A stretch of DNA of 64,000 bases, taken from contig NZ_JAGGMI010000016.1 of the NCBI RefSeq assembly GCF_017875235.1, positions 1 through 64,000 on the forward strand, written 5' to 3'. A program made the position numbers and the translations under genes. Source of the DNA: Asticcacaulis solisilvae. Its GTDB lineage: Bacteria > Pseudomonadota > Alphaproteobacteria > Caulobacterales > Caulobacteraceae. The notes beneath the pieces were generated by a model that saw nothing but the letters and a program-made list of their open reading frames with translations, had not been told where the DNA came from and did no database searches. Below, piece after piece: positions 54,232-63,407 of the stretch (within the stretch, counting starts at the first letter, position 1; the number at the start of each line of letters is the position of its first letter).

Positions 54232-54671
54232 TGCACGACCACAGTGCGTTCAGCCTGCGCCGCCACAAGACGCCGCAAACCTCTTTCGGGGACCGTGTGT
54301 CGGACAGGATCGCCGCCGTGGTCGGATCCTGGAACTTCATCATCATCCAGTCGCTCATCCTGTTCGGCTGGATCGTCCTGAACATCACGGCTTGGATCAA
54401 TCACTGGGATCCCTATCCCTTCATCCTGCTCAACCTGGTCCTGTCGTTCCAGGCGGCCTTTACAGCCCCCATCATCATGATGGCCCAAAACCGCCAGGCG
54501 GCCATCGACCGGCAGAGGGCGGAACTGGACTATCAGGTGAACTGCAAGGCAGAGGTGGATATCGAGGCGCTGCACGCCAAGGTCGACGCTATGCGTCAGG
54601 AAGACATCACGCGTCTGATCGGCCTTCTGGAAAAGGTCATCGACGAACGCGCCGACAAAAAGCCCGATTAG
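54231..54671 (+). CDS. DUF1003 membrane protein
   Basis: The 146-aa protein matches DUF1003: FGDRVSDRIAAVVGSWNFII, two helices, WDPYPFILLNLVLSFQAAFT, and APIIMMAQNRQAAIDRQRAE, then a coiled C-terminus. The family is of unknown function. It is last in the YqaA-dsbB-coq7 block and overlaps the convergent gene by 4 bp. Confidence 0.93.
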   Translation: MHDHSAFSLRRHKTPQTSFGDRVSDRIAAVVGSWNFIIIQSLILFGWIVLNITAWINHWDPYPFILLNLVLSFQAAFTAPIIMMAQNRQAAIDRQRAELDYQVNCKAEVDIEALHAKVDAMRQEDITRLIGLLEKVIDERADKKPD

Positions 54672-54982
54672 CGCCCTTCGAAATCCAGGCTCTGGCGCAT
54701 GTGCTCGAGCAGGGTTTCGCGCACCTCATCATCGACCATGCCGAGATCCAGCCGCGCATCGCCGCTGTCGGTCGGACGGAGTTTCACCGTCTCGCCCATG
54801 AATGTGAAGCTATAGATTTTCGGGCCAAACAGCTTTTCGCGCTTCGCGGTGACACGAACGCCCAATGTCGCCTCGATCGCCTTTTGCACAGGCTCCATGG
54901 CGATCCTGGCCTGCCCCTTTTGCCGGGCAAAATTGACGACGCCAAAGGCGCGCCTGTCCAATTCAAACCGTACAGGTGACAT
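54668..54982 (-). CDS. Small hypothetical protein
   Basis: The 104-aa cytoplasmic protein is not recognised. It reads RFELDRRAFGVVNFARQKGQ, then VRVTAKREKLFGPKIYSFTF and a C-terminal helix DDEVRETLLEHMRQSL. The alpha/beta pattern looks like a genuine small protein. It is convergent with the DUF1003 gene. Confidence 0.65.
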   Translation of the reverse strand: MSPVRFELDRRAFGVVNFARQKGQARIAMEPVQKAIEATLGVRVTAKREKLFGPKIYSFTFMGETVKLRPTDSGDARLDLGMVDDEVRETLLEHMRQSLDFEGR

Positions 54983-55075
54983 CTTCTATGCCATGCTCGT
55001 TTCTTGGAGCCAGCGGATATGGGAGCGCCGGCACCTTCCCCCGAAGTCTGTAACGCATTCTGGAACGCGTGTGAA

Positions 55076-55636
55076 TTACGCCTCCAGAGGCGTATCCCAG
55101 TACAGGTAGTCTATCCAACTTTCGTGAAGATAGTTAGGGGGAAAACGGCGTCCAAGATCCTGCAGGTGAAACATTGTCGGCCGGTGTGGATTTTTTGTCG
55201 GCATCATGCGCGCCTGAACGGGTGTTTTTCCCCCTTTGCGCAAGTTGCACGGCGCGCACGCCGTCAGGATGTTGGTCCAGCTCGACTTGCCGCCCTGGCT
55301 GACCGGCACGACGTGGTCGAAAGTCAGCTCATGCGGCGAGCCGCAGTACTGGCAGCGAAAGCCGTCGCGCAGGAAGACATTGTAGCGGGTAAAGGCCGGC
55401 GGTCGGTTCTGGTCGATATAGGTCTTCAGCGACACGACGCTGGGCAGCCGCATCTTCAGCGACGGCGAGCGGATTTCGATGTCGTAGGTCGAGACCACGT
55501 CGACCCGGTCTTCGAAGACAGCCTTGACCACGTCCTGCCATGGCTTGGTCGACAGAGGATAGTAGGACAGAGGCCGGAAATCGGCGTTCAGCACGAGAGC
55601 GCGCCAGTCATGCGGCGGACTTTTCAGAACATGCAT
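55076..55636 (-). CDS. HNH endonuclease-family protein
   Basis: The 186-aa protein has a central HNH zinc-nuclease domain: CQYCGSPHELTFDHVVPVSQ, GGKSSWTNILTACAPCN and RKGGKTP. The flanks (N-terminal LVLNADFRPLSYYPLSTKPW, C-terminal YLHESWIDYLYWD) match a family widely conserved in alphaproteobacteria as a single chromosomal gene. Its biological role is not known; a restriction role is unlikely given the lack of partners. Confidence 0.92.
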   Translation of the reverse strand: MHVLKSPPHDWRALVLNADFRPLSYYPLSTKPWQDVVKAVFEDRVDVVSTYDIEIRSPSLKMRLPSVVSLKTYIDQNRPPAFTRYNVFLRDGFRCQYCGSPHELTFDHVVPVSQGGKSSWTNILTACAPCNLRKGGKTPVQARMMPTKNPHRPTMFHLQDLGRRFPPNYLHESWIDYLYWDTPLEA

Positions 55637-55652
55637 GGAAACCTCCAGGCAT

Positions 55653-55704
55653 GTCGAGCGCTTTCCGAAAAGTGTGAAGCGGTTTTCGGATTAGAAAGCG
55701 CGAC
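55653..55704. repeat. RIME-like palindrome, copy C
   Basis: A single hairpin pairs GCGCTTTC (55658-55665) with GAAAGCGC (55694-55701) and CCGAAAA (55665-55671) with TTTTCGG (55683-55689), around GTGTGAAGCGG. Read on the other strand it contains AAAACCGCTTCACACTTTT, one base different from copies A and B. It lies in the 5' leader region of the HNH gene. Confidence 0.8.
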
Positions 55705-55903
55705 ACTCAAAAGGCCAAGAGACTTTTTCCGGCGCGAAGCGATCGAAAAAACCTCTGGCATCGGGACGTTTGATAGGCAGTATTTGAAGACAAGGCTCCT
55801 TCTGCACGCATATTATCCACAGGATGACTGTGAACCCGATTCCCGCCTTTGCAAATCGAATTTTTTATGACATCGCGGCACTTACGCCGATATCCTGACT
55901 TCC

Positions 55904-56716
55904 ATGACCTGCCGCACGCGCTTCGCACCCTCCCCCACCGGTTACCTGCACCTCGGCCACGCCTACAGCGCGCTGACGGCGTATGAGATCTCACAAGATC
56001 AGGGCGGCCAGTTCATCCTGCGCGTGGAGGACATCGACCACACCCGCTGCCGGCCGCACTTCGAGGCCGGCATATATACGGACCTGGCCTGGCTGGGCCT
56101 GAGTTGGCCAGAGCCGGTCTTGCGTCAAAGCGAGCATATTTCCGACTATAGGGACGCGCTGGAGCGGCTGATCGGCCTGGGCGTCGTCTATGCCGATCAC
56201 CGCACGCGCAAGGAGCAGGTCGAGGCGGCATTGAGTGCGCCGCAGGACGGAGACCACGCCGAAACCTTTACAGGCGCGGCCAATGCGGCCTGGCGGCTAT
56301 CGCTCGATGCCGCCCGCGAACACTTGGGCGGCCGCTATGACGATCTGCATTTTGTGGAAATGTCGCATGCCCCCGGCACGCACCCTGCTCGTCCCGAAGT
56401 CAATGGCGACGTCGTTCTCGGCCGCAAGGATATCGGCGTTGCCTACCACCTGGCGGTCGTCGTCGATGATGCGCGCCAGGGCATTACCCATGTGGTGCGC
56501 GGCCACGACCTGTTCGAAGCCACCCACACCCAGGTCCTGCTTCAGGCGCTGCTGGGCCTGCCCCTGCCCGTCTATCACCACCATGCCCTGCTGCTTGACG
56601 AAGACGGCCGGCGCCTGGCCAAGCGCAAGGGCTCCAAGGCGTTGGGCGACTATCGCGACGACGGTCTCACGCCTCAGGACATCAGGGCGATGCTGGCGGA
56701 AACACCCAAAGCATAA
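55904..56716 (+). CDS. gluQ: Glutamyl-Q tRNA(Asp) synthetase
   Basis: The 270-aa enzyme attaches glutamate to queuosine at the wobble position of tRNA-Asp. It is a truncated glutamyl-tRNA synthetase with the HIGH signature as HLGHAYSA and KMSKS as LAKRKGSKAL, and lacks the anticodon-binding half. The zinc-binding Cys region of the E. coli enzyme is absent here (YADHRTRKEQ instead), a known variant. A bidirectional terminator follows. Confidence 0.93.
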   Translation: MTCRTRFAPSPTGYLHLGHAYSALTAYEISQDQGGQFILRVEDIDHTRCRPHFEAGIYTDLAWLGLSWPEPVLRQSEHISDYRDALERLIGLGVVYADHRTRKEQVEAALSAPQDGDHAETFTGAANAAWRLSLDAAREHLGGRYDDLHFVEMSHAPGTHPARPEVNGDVVLGRKDIGVAYHLAVVVDDARQGITHVVRGHDLFEATHTQVLLQALLGLPLPVYHHHALLLDEDGRRLAKRKGSKALGDYRDDGLTPQDIRAMLAETPKA

Positions 56717-56745
56717 AAGCCGCCCGTACAGAACGGACGGCTTTT
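56715..56745. terminator. Bidirectional terminator between gluQ and the cold-shock gene
   Basis: AAAAGCCGCCCGT (56715-56727) and ACGGACGGCTTTT (56733-56745) pair with one mismatch around a 5-nt loop, with A and T tracts on both sides, between two convergent genes. Confidence 0.8.
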
Positions 56746-56767
56746 AAAATCATTATCTCAGGCTGGC

Positions 56768-56971
56768 TCAGAGCGCCTTGATGTCGACGGCGGCCGTCTT
56801 GCCGCGCTCGGTCTGCAACTCGTAAGAGACCCGCTGACCGTCGCTCAATCCCTGCAGTCCGGCGCGCTGGACGGCCGAGATATGAACGAAGACATCATTG
56901 CCACCGGCGGCGGGCTGGATAAAGCCGAAGCCCTTGGTGGTGTTGAACCATTTGACCGTACCTTCGGCCAT
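56768..56971 (-). CDS. Cold-shock protein (CspA family)
   Basis: This 67-aa single cold-shock domain acts as an RNA chaperone. The RNP1 motif is KGFGFIQP and RNP2 is NDVFVHISAV. The ending GKTAAVDIKAL is typical. The ATG at 56971 follows GGAGAG; the longer frame to 57028 is not needed. The gene has a leader of about 150 nt, common in cold-shock genes. Confidence 0.95.
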   Translation of the reverse strand: MAEGTVKWFNTTKGFGFIQPAAGGNDVFVHISAVQRAGLQGLSDGQRVSYELQTERGKTAAVDIKAL

Positions 56972-57321
56972 GTGCTGCTCTCCTATAATCGAGCTGTTAT
57001 CGAGTTGCAGGGTCGCCCCCACATACAATCGTGGTCTCGGTAGCAGCAGTCGGAGCCTCTGAGGGGCGTTTCCGCCCTCCCCTTGGTCCCTGGATCTCAG
57101 GCAGCCGGAGTAACGAATTGTGGCATCATTAAGCCAGCGCTTTTGAAAACGGTCAACGCATTCCCTAACGGAACACCGCTGGTGCCCGCAAATTTTCAGC
57201 GGAAATGGCGAAAATGTCCCACTTCATCCCCGCCTGTCGGAAATAATTGCGCGTGACCTGTGTTCGTCAGGCAGCGGAAAGGTGTTATCCTGCCGTCGAT
57301 ACAAGAATTTACGGGCCCCAT
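56972..57321. other. Intergenic region with cold-shock leader
   Basis: This 350-bp divergent region has no gene. On the minus strand it holds a promoter candidate at 57128-57156 and the long untranslated leader of the cold-shock gene. The plus-strand start at 57322 has only a weak Shine-Dalgarno. Confidence 0.5.
57128..57156 (-). promoter_or_regulatory. Promoter candidate of the cold-shock gene
   Basis: TTGACC (57156-57151) and CTTAAT (57133-57128) on the minus strand are separated by 17 nt. The leader to the start codon would be about 150 nt. Confidence 0.5.
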
Positions 57322-58407
57322 ATGCGTTCTTCCCTGCTTCGCCAGCGGCTGCTGAAAACAGTTCTGACCCTGCCGCCGGCCATGCTGCGTTTCCTGTCGG
57401 GCGGAGGCGTCGTCTACCAGGACGGTCGGACGCTGGATCCGCAAATCCAGTTCCTGTGGCACGGCTATTTCGCCAAGGGCGATGCGACGCCCCTGACGCT
57501 TCACGGCAAGACGCTGGAGCAGGCGCGGCAGGAATGGGCCGAAACCGCTGCCCTTTTGGGCCTGCCGTCGCAGGTCCGCGTGAAGGTCGAGGACATCAGC
57601 AGCGAAACCGTCCGCGGCCTGCTTGTCCGTCCTTCGACCATCTCCGCCGACGCGCCTCTGCTCGTCTTCTTCCCTCAGGGCGCCGGCGTGCTGGGCGGCC
57701 CCGGTCTGTCGCGCGCGGTCTGCGCCGCCCTGGCGCACGAAGCACGCTGTCCGATCTTCATTCCGGAACTGCGCCTGGCGCCGGTGCATCGCTTCCCGGC
57801 GGCCCTTGATGATGCCCGAGACGCGCTTAACTGGGCCCAGGCCAATGCCGGGCGGCTGGGGACGCGCAACGGCGGGACGGCCATCGGCGGCATTCTGACC
57901 GGGGCCAATCTGGCGGCGCGGCTGTGCATCGACCTGAAGCGCGAGTTCAAGCCGCTGCCGATGGCGCAGTTGCTGATTACCCCGCTGGTGGATCTCAGCG
58001 ATCCACGCCTGAAGGATCACGTGGCAGACGGTTGGCCTTTCGCCGGCGACGATATTCATACCCTGGCCAGCCACTATGCCGGCGCCGGCACCGACCTGAC
58101 CGATCCACGCATTTCACCGGCGCTGGAAAAGCTGCTGATCGGCCAGCCGCGCACCCTGGCGGTTTCGGCGGGGCTCGATCCGCTGGCGGCGCAAACCGAA
58201 GCCTTCGTCAGGCGCCTGATCGCCGCCCGCGTGAATGTTGTCTATCGCCGCTACGATACCCTGCCGCTCGGTTTTGACCTGCTGACAGGGGTCGTCGATA
58301 CCTCTTACGCCGCCGTCCAGGACATTGCACGCCTTTGGGTGGAGCTTCTGCGCGCGGGGCATCCGGAAGGCGTTGAGGCGCCTGAAGCCATGCAGGATAT
58401 CGCGTGA
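57322..58407 (+). CDS. Alpha/beta hydrolase_3 (HSL-like) protein with degenerate active site
   Basis: The 361-aa protein has the layout of HSL-type esterases: PLLVFFPQGAGVLGGPGLSR in the oxyanion region, FIPELRLAPVHRFPAALDDA, and the catalytic Asp region VSAGLDPLAAQTEA. However, the nucleophile elbow normally GDSAGGN reads GGILTGAN (near residue 190), and the HGF of the catalytic His reads PLGF (near residue 314). Ser and His are therefore both missing, so it is probably a non-catalytic family member. It is coupled to the DUF1285 gene (GTGA overlap). Confidence 0.82.
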   Translation: MRSSLLRQRLLKTVLTLPPAMLRFLSGGGVVYQDGRTLDPQIQFLWHGYFAKGDATPLTLHGKTLEQARQEWAETAALLGLPSQVRVKVEDISSETVRGLLVRPSTISADAPLLVFFPQGAGVLGGPGLSRAVCAALAHEARCPIFIPELRLAPVHRFPAALDDARDALNWAQANAGRLGTRNGGTAIGGILTGANLAARLCIDLKREFKPLPMAQLLITPLVDLSDPRLKDHVADGWPFAGDDIHTLASHYAGAGTDLTDPRISPALEKLLIGQPRTLAVSAGLDPLAAQTEAFVRRLIAARVNVVYRRYDTLPLGFDLLTGVVDTSYAAVQDIARLWVELLRAGHPEGVEAPEAMQDIA

Positions 58408-58943
58408 AAGGCCTGCTCGACTTTTACGGCGCCCATGGCGATGCGCCCACCCGCGACTTGCCCGTCGATCAGTGGCATCCGGCCTTCTGCGGCGATATCG
58501 ACATGCGCATCGCCACGAACGGCGTCTGGTTCTACAATGGCACGCCGATCGAACGTCCCGCCATGGTGCGGCTGTTTTCCCGCATCCTGCGGCGCGAAGA
58601 CGACAGCTATTACCTGGTGACCCCGGTCGAAAAGGTCCGGATCGCGGTCGATGACGCGCCTTTCGTGGCTGTCGGCATGAATCGGGACGGTGAAGCCCTC
58701 ACCTTTCACACCCATGTCGGCGATGTGGTCACGGCGGACGCGGACCACCCTTTACGCTTCGAGATCGATGCCGACGGTGCCGTCCGGCCCTATATCGAGG
58801 TGCGTAACGCCCTCGAAGCCCGTCTGACGCCGGCCGTGGCGCGTGAGCTTCTGGCGCTCGCCATTCCTCGTGACGGGTGGTTCGGAATCTCTTCGAAGGG
58901 CGCGTTTTTTGCTATTTCCGCCAATACCTTAACAGATGACTAA
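58404..58943 (+). CDS. DUF1285 family protein
   Basis: The 179-aa protein matches DUF1285: WHPAFCGDIDMRIATNGVWF, YNGTPIERPAMVRLFSRILR and REDDSYYLVTPVEKVRIAVD. Structures of the family show a two-domain fold of unknown function. The start is GTG at 58404, overlapping the upstream stop. It is common next to MoxR or hydrolase genes in alphaproteobacteria. Confidence 0.92.
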   Translation: MKGLLDFYGAHGDAPTRDLPVDQWHPAFCGDIDMRIATNGVWFYNGTPIERPAMVRLFSRILRREDDSYYLVTPVEKVRIAVDDAPFVAVGMNRDGEALTFHTHVGDVVTADADHPLRFEIDADGAVRPYIEVRNALEARLTPAVARELLALAIPRDGWFGISSKGAFFAISANTLTDD

Positions 58944-59025
58944 CCCGTTCAGGCTGGGTTCAGGTTCAATTGTGTAAGATCTGAAACATGGGCCTGTTCA
59001 GTAATCTCGTTTTTAAGGTGTCGCC

Positions 59026-59472
59026 ATGAAGAAGATTTTTAGCGCCGCTGCCCTTGGCCTGGTTGTCGCCATCAGTTCGCTGAGCGCCCCGGCCTCGGCC
59101 CTGGCTTTTGACCGCTACGACCGTCACGATCGCTATGACCGTCACGACCGTGGAGACCGTTGGGACCGGCACGACCGCCGCGATCGTGGAGATCGTTGGG
59201 ACCGGCATGACCGCCGCGACCGATACGATCGCTACGAGCGTCGCAGCTATGACCGTGGATATCACAGGGGCTGGCGGGACCGGTCCGACTGGCGCCGCGG
59301 TGGCTATGTGTCCTACAATGACTGGAACCGTGGCTACTACGTCGACTATCGCCGTCATCGCCACCTCTACGCCCCGCCCCGGGGTTACGAATGGCGCCGC
59401 GTCGATAACAACTACGTCCTCGCCGCGGTCGCGACCGGCCTGATCGCCGGCCTGATCATCGGTAACTATTAA
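59026..59472 (+). CDS. RcnB-like exported protein with Asp-Arg-His repeats
   Basis: The 148-aa periplasmic protein has a signal peptide (MKKIFSAAALGLVVAISSLS, cleaved near ALA). A highly charged repeat region follows in which DRGDRWDRHDRR occurs twice (residues about 42-65). The C-terminal RcnB-type domain reads YYVDYRRHRHLYAPPRGYEW then RRVDNNYVLAAVATGLIAGL. RcnB of E. coli takes part in nickel/cobalt homeostasis; here the metal role is inference. A strong terminator follows. Confidence 0.88.
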   Translation: MKKIFSAAALGLVVAISSLSAPASALAFDRYDRHDRYDRHDRGDRWDRHDRRDRGDRWDRHDRRDRYDRYERRSYDRGYHRGWRDRSDWRRGGYVSYNDWNRGYYVDYRRHRHLYAPPRGYEWRRVDNNYVLAAVATGLIAGLIIGNY

Positions 59473-59481
59473 AATCAGTGG

Positions 59482-59510
59482 GCGCCTTCCTTCGGGAAGG
59501 CGCTTTTTTT
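59482..59510 (+). terminator. Terminator after the RcnB-like gene
   Basis: GCGCCTTCC (59482-59490), loop TTCG and GGAAGGCGC (59495-59503) are followed by seven Ts. It overlaps the 3' end of the convergent dxs gene by two bases. Confidence 0.92.
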
Positions 59511-61437
59511 AGCGCTTGATGGCTTTGATGGCTTCGGCTTCCAGCCCCAGCGCCTGCAGCGCCGTAAGCGTTATACCCGCCGCGTCGAGACCGGCCTGGG
59601 CATACATGGCCGGCATGCTGTCCTGGTCCTGGAAGATATCCGGCAGGGTCAGGGTGCGGATCTTGAGACCGGCATCAAGCGCGCCTTCGCGGGCCAGCAG
59701 GTGCAGGACAAAGGCGCCAAAACCGCCTTCGGCCCCCTCTTCGACCGTGATCAGGCATTCGTGTTCGCGCGCCAGGCGCAGCACCAGATCGCGATCCACC
59801 GGCTTGGCGAAGCGGGCATCGGCGACCGTCGTCGACAGGCCGCGCGCCGCCAGCATGTCAGCCGCTTTCAAAGCATCGGTCAGGCGCGTCCCCAGCGACA
59901 GGATGGCGACCTTGGAACCTTCGCGGACGATGCGGCCCTTGCCGATCTGAAGCGCTTCGGCCACCGCCGGGATTTCGACACCGACGCCTTCGCCGCGCGG
60001 ATAACGGAAGGCGCTGGGGCCCGCCTCATAGTCACGCGCCGTGGCGATCATCGCCGCCAGTTCGGCCTCGTCGGCCGCCGCCATGATCATCATGTTGGGC
60101 AAGGCGCCGAGATAGCCGATATCGAAGGTCCCGGCGTGGGTCGCGCCATCGGCTCCGACCAGTCCCGCCCGGTCGATGGCGAACCGCACCGGCAGGTTCT
60201 GCAGGGCTACGTCGTGCGCCACCTGGTCGTAGCCGCGTTGCAGGAAGGTCGAATAGAGGGCGCAGAACGGCTTCATGCCGTCGGCGGCAAGGCCCGCGGC
60301 AAAGGTCACGGCGTGCTGTTCGGCGATGCCGACATCATAGGTGCGGTCGGGAAAGACCTCGGCGAAGCGGTCAAGGCCGGTGCCCGACGGCATGGCGGCG
60401 GTGATCGCGACGACCTTGGGGTCGATGCGCGCCTGCTTGATCAGTTCGGTGGCGAAGACCTCGGTATAGCTTGGGGCATTCGACTTCGGCTTGGACTGTT
60501 CGCCGGTGATGACGTCGAACTTCGCGACGCCGTGATACTTGTCCGACGCGCTTTCGGCGTGGACATAGCCCTTGCCCTTTTGGGTGACGACGTGGACAAG
60601 GACCGGCCGGTCATTGATGCCGCGCACGCGCTTCAGGACGGCCAGGACGTGTTCCATATTGTGGCCGTCGATCGGTCCGACATAGTAGAAGCCCAGTTCC
60701 TCAAAAAACGTACCGCCGGTGACGTAGGTGCGCGAAAACTCCTCGCCCTTGCGCACCATCTCATAAAGCGGGCGCGGCAGATGCTCGGCGACCTGTCGGC
60801 CGAAGCGGCGAATCGACTGATAGGTGCCGCCGGAGACCAGATTGGCCAGGTAGGCGCTCATGCCGCCGACCGGTGGGGCGATCGACATGTCGTTGTCGTT
60901 GAGGATGACCGTCAGGTTCTTGGTCGTTTCGGCGGCGTTGTTCATCGCCTCATAGGCCATGCCGGCCGACATCGAGCCGTCGCCGATAACCGCCACCACC
61001 TTGTTTGTCTCACCCTTCAGGTCGCGGGCGGCACAGAAGCCGAGCGCCGCCGAGATCGAGGTGGCAGCGTGCGCGGCGCCGAACGGATCATAGGCGCTTT
61101 CCGCGCGCTTGGTGAAACCCGACAGCCCGCCGCCCTGTCGCAGGGTGCGGATACGGTCGCGGCGGCCGGTCAGAATTTTGTGTGGATAGGTCTGGTGGCC
61201 GACATCCCAGATGAGGATATCGCTAGGCGTATCAAAGACATGGTGCAGCGCGACCGTCAGTTCGACCACCCCAAGCGCCGAACCCAGGTGGCCACCGATC
61301 TTGGAGACAACATCGATGGTTTCCGCGCGCACTTCCTCGGCCAGCGCCTTCAGTTCGGCACCGTTCAGCTCGTGGATTTTGGCTGGATTGAACCCTTCGC
61401 TGCCGTGCAGCGTATCGAGGATCGGGGTTTCAGGCAT
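59509..61437 (-). CDS. dxs: 1-deoxy-D-xylulose-5-phosphate synthase
   Basis: This 642-aa thiamine-diphosphate enzyme condenses pyruvate and glyceraldehyde-3-phosphate in the first step of the MEP isoprenoid pathway. Landmarks are [40 protein letters not shown], the TPP site [28 protein letters not shown], and [15 protein letters not shown] in the transketolase part. It ends a minus-strand isoprenoid unit. Need for TPP links it to thiC at 11.9 kb. Confidence 0.97.
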   Translation of the reverse strand: MPETPILDTLHGSEGFNPAKIHELNGAELKALAEEVRAETIDVVSKIGGHLGSALGVVELTVALHHVFDTPSDILIWDVGHQTYPHKILTGRRDRIRTLRQGGGLSGFTKRAESAYDPFGAAHAATSISAALGFCAARDLKGETNKVVAVIGDGSMSAGMAYEAMNNAAETTKNLTVILNDNDMSIAPPVGGMSAYLANLVSGGTYQSIRRFGRQVAEHLPRPLYEMVRKGEEFSRTYVTGGTFFEELGFYYVGPIDGHNMEHVLAVLKRVRGINDRPVLVHVVTQKGKGYVHAESASDKYHGVAKFDVITGEQSKPKSNAPSYTEVFATELIKQARIDPKVVAITAAMPSGTGLDRFAEVFPDRTYDVGIAEQHAVTFAAGLAADGMKPFCALYSTFLQRGYDQVAHDVALQNLPVRFAIDRAGLVGADGATHAGTFDIGYLGALPNMMIMAAADEAELAAMIATARDYEAGPSAFRYPRGEGVGVEIPAVAEALQIGKGRIVREGSKVAILSLGTRLTDALKAADMLAARGLSTTVADARFAKPVDRDLVLRLAREHECLITVEEGAEGGFGAFVLHLLAREGALDAGLKIRTLTLPDIFQDQDSMPAMYAQAGLDAAGITLTALQALGLEAEAIKAIKR

Positions 61438-61490
61438 ACTGTGCGCAAACCGGTTTCTGGCGGAACCAAAATAAGAAGAGAAAAAGTGGT

Positions 61491-62405
61491 TCAGTTGCGC
61501 CGATTGAGTACGAAGTCAACACTGTCGCGCAAGTATCGCGCCTTTCCGCCGAAAATATCAAGCCTGGATTTGGCCTGCTCACTGAGCATTTTGACGCGGG
61601 CCTTGGCCTCATCCAGCCCCAGAAGCGTCACGAAGTTGGTCTTGCCCTTTTCAGCGTCCTTGCCGCCTGACGCCTTGCCCATCTCCTCGGGATCGCCTTC
61701 GACATCCAGCACGTCGTCGGCGATCTGGTAGGCCAGCCCCAGGTCCTGGGCGAAGTGCATCAGGGCCATGCCGTCGCGTTCGGGCGCATCGGCAATCACC
61801 AGCGGGATTTCAAAGGCATAGACGATCAAGGCGCCGGTCTTCAGGCGCTGCATGCGCGCCACACCGCCCAGGTCGTCATGCACGCCGATCAGGTCGATCA
61901 TCTGGCCGCCGGCCATGCCGAGCGCACCCGAAGCCTGGGCCAGCAGCCGCACCAGTTCGCAGCGCACCGCCGCGTCCTCGTGCGTGTCCTCGCTGGCCAG
62001 GATTTCGAAGGCGATGCTTTGCAGGGCGTCGCCGGCCAGGACGGCGGTGGCTTCGTCATAGGCGCGATGGACGGTCAGCTGCCCGCGGCGGATGTCGTCG
62101 TCGTCCATGCACGGCAGGTCATCGTGAACCAGGCTATAGGCGTGGATGCATTCGAGCGCGCAGGCGGCGCGCAGTACCGAATTCTCGTCAGCATCGAACA
62201 GGCGCGCGGTTTCCAGCGCGAAGAACGGCCGGATGCGCTTGCCGGGCCCGAGCGCCGCGTAACGCATGGCCTCGGTCAGTCGGCTCTCCGCCCCCTCGCC
62301 GCGCGGCAGGAGCTGGTCGAGCGCCAGGGTCACCAGGTCGGCCGTCTCGGCCAGCCGCTGCTGTAAGGGCGGAAGATCGGAATTTGCAGCGACCGGTGCG
62401 GGCAT
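61491..62405 (-). CDS. ispA: Polyprenyl synthetase (farnesyl/geranylgeranyl diphosphate synthase)
   Basis: The 304-aa prenyltransferase makes C15-C20 diphosphates. The first Asp-rich motif is [17 protein letters not shown] and the second is [27 protein letters not shown] and [15 protein letters not shown] are also conserved. The ATG at 62405 overlaps the xseB stop (TAATG). Product chain length cannot be set by eye. Confidence 0.93.
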   Translation of the reverse strand: MPAPVAANSDLPPLQQRLAETADLVTLALDQLLPRGEGAESRLTEAMRYAALGPGKRIRPFFALETARLFDADENSVLRAACALECIHAYSLVHDDLPCMDDDDIRRGQLTVHRAYDEATAVLAGDALQSIAFEILASEDTHEDAAVRCELVRLLAQASGALGMAGGQMIDLIGVHDDLGGVARMQRLKTGALIVYAFEIPLVIADAPERDGMALMHFAQDLGLAYQIADDVLDVEGDPEEMGKASGGKDAEKGKTNFVTLLGLDEAKARVKMLSEQAKSRLDIFGGKARYLRDSVDFVLNRRN

Positions 62406-62641
62406 TACTCGAAGCTCGCCGGTGCGGTACCTTCGACGACACCGGACTTCGACAGCGAAATCTTCTCGACCTGCAGGCGCGCGGCTTCGAGACGCATTTC
62501 GCACAAGGCCTTGAGCTCCGCACCGCGCTTATAGAGGTCCAGCGACTTTTCCAGCGGCGCCTGCCCCGATTCGAGCTCGGACACGATCTTCTCGAGTTCC
62601 TTCAGCGCCTCTTCAAAGGACAGTCCATTGGCTTCGGCCAT
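62405..62641 (-). CDS. xseB: Exodeoxyribonuclease VII small subunit
   Basis: The 78-aa protein pairs with XseA in a single-strand DNA exonuclease. The diagnostic stretch is [20 protein letters not shown] then [20 protein letters not shown]. It is placed directly before ispA and dxs, an order common in proteobacteria. XseA is not in the window. Confidence 0.95.
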   Translation of the reverse strand: MAEANGLSFEEALKELEKIVSELESGQAPLEKSLDLYKRGAELKALCEMRLEAARLQVEKISLSKSGVVEGTAPASFE

Positions 62642-63295
62642 CTATCGCTCCTTCAGTTCGTAGCGGCGGCACCCCCAGTATTGAAACCCCTGCTCGACCG
62701 TCTTTATATAGCCCATTTTCTTCAGTTCAAGGCTGATCATCAGATTGAAATAGCCGTGCGCCAGGACGAGTACGTCTCCGCCTTCGCGCGCTTTTTCGAC
62801 CAGAAAATCGGCGGCCTTTTTCGCCCGTTGCACGGCCTGATGACGCGTTTCCGGCGCATTGTGGTTGTCCGTATACCACCACCACAGGCGCGACACCGTC
62901 CCCCACCCCCACGACTTGGGTGACAGCTTGATCCAGGTCGGCAGATGCGGCGGCGGCAAGGGCGCCTCGACCAGCATGTCCAGCTGTTCAAACGGACGCT
63001 TGCCGCAAACGGCCTGAGCGGTTTCGATCGAGCGCCGGATGGTCGAGGAATAGATGTAACGGGCTTCGCGCGCGTACTGGTCCAGACAATGCGGCGGAGT
63101 CTGGCCAGCCAGAAGCCCGGCCTGCTCGTACTTCGCCCACCAGTCTTCGTAGCCGCGCCAGTCGAGCAGCAGGCGCCGCGACAGGTCCGGCTCGCCGTGA
63201 CGGACAAGAGTGATGGCGCCCGGCGACGCCGTGACGACAGGCCTTGCGTTCGTCGTTACGCCCTCGCCCTCATCCACTCGTGTTATGTCCTGCAC
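62642..63295 (-). CDS. Histidine phosphatase family protein
   Basis: The 217-aa protein has the phosphoglycerate-mutase-like signature LVRHGEPD (nucleophile His), YSSTIRRSIETAQAV and a second catalytic His in VLVLAHGYFNLM. The substrate is unknown. It abuts xseB with no gap, so it probably leads the xseB-ispA-dxs unit. The start is uncertain: GTG at 63295 or GTG at 63277. Confidence 0.85.
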   Translation of the reverse strand: MQDITRVDEGEGVTTNARPVVTASPGAITLVRHGEPDLSRRLLLDWRGYEDWWAKYEQAGLLAGQTPPHCLDQYAREARYIYSSTIRRSIETAQAVCGKRPFEQLDMLVEAPLPPPHLPTWIKLSPKSWGWGTVSRLWWWYTDNHNAPETRHQAVQRAKKAADFLVEKAREGGDVLVLAHGYFNLMISLELKKMGYIKTVEQGFQYWGCRRYELKER

Positions 63296-63407
63296 CGCGC
63301 CCCCAAATCGCCGAGCCCGGTCTCACCAGATTCGGAATTGGTTGTTAATCGAGCGACCGTCGTAACGTCAGTGCCTTATCGAGACAAGTGTTTTATGGCG
63401 AGCCGAC

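Noticed and set aside
57196-58074. Minus-strand frame opposite the HSL-like gene
   Set aside because: The plus-strand product has a continuous alpha/beta-hydrolase pattern and couples to DUF1285; the opposite product has none.
59107-59260. CRISPR-like or satellite array
   Set aside because: The repeats are in-frame coding repeats of a charged protein without spacers.
59701-61731. Long plus-strand frame opposite dxs
   Set aside because: An antisense shadow of a clearly identified gene.
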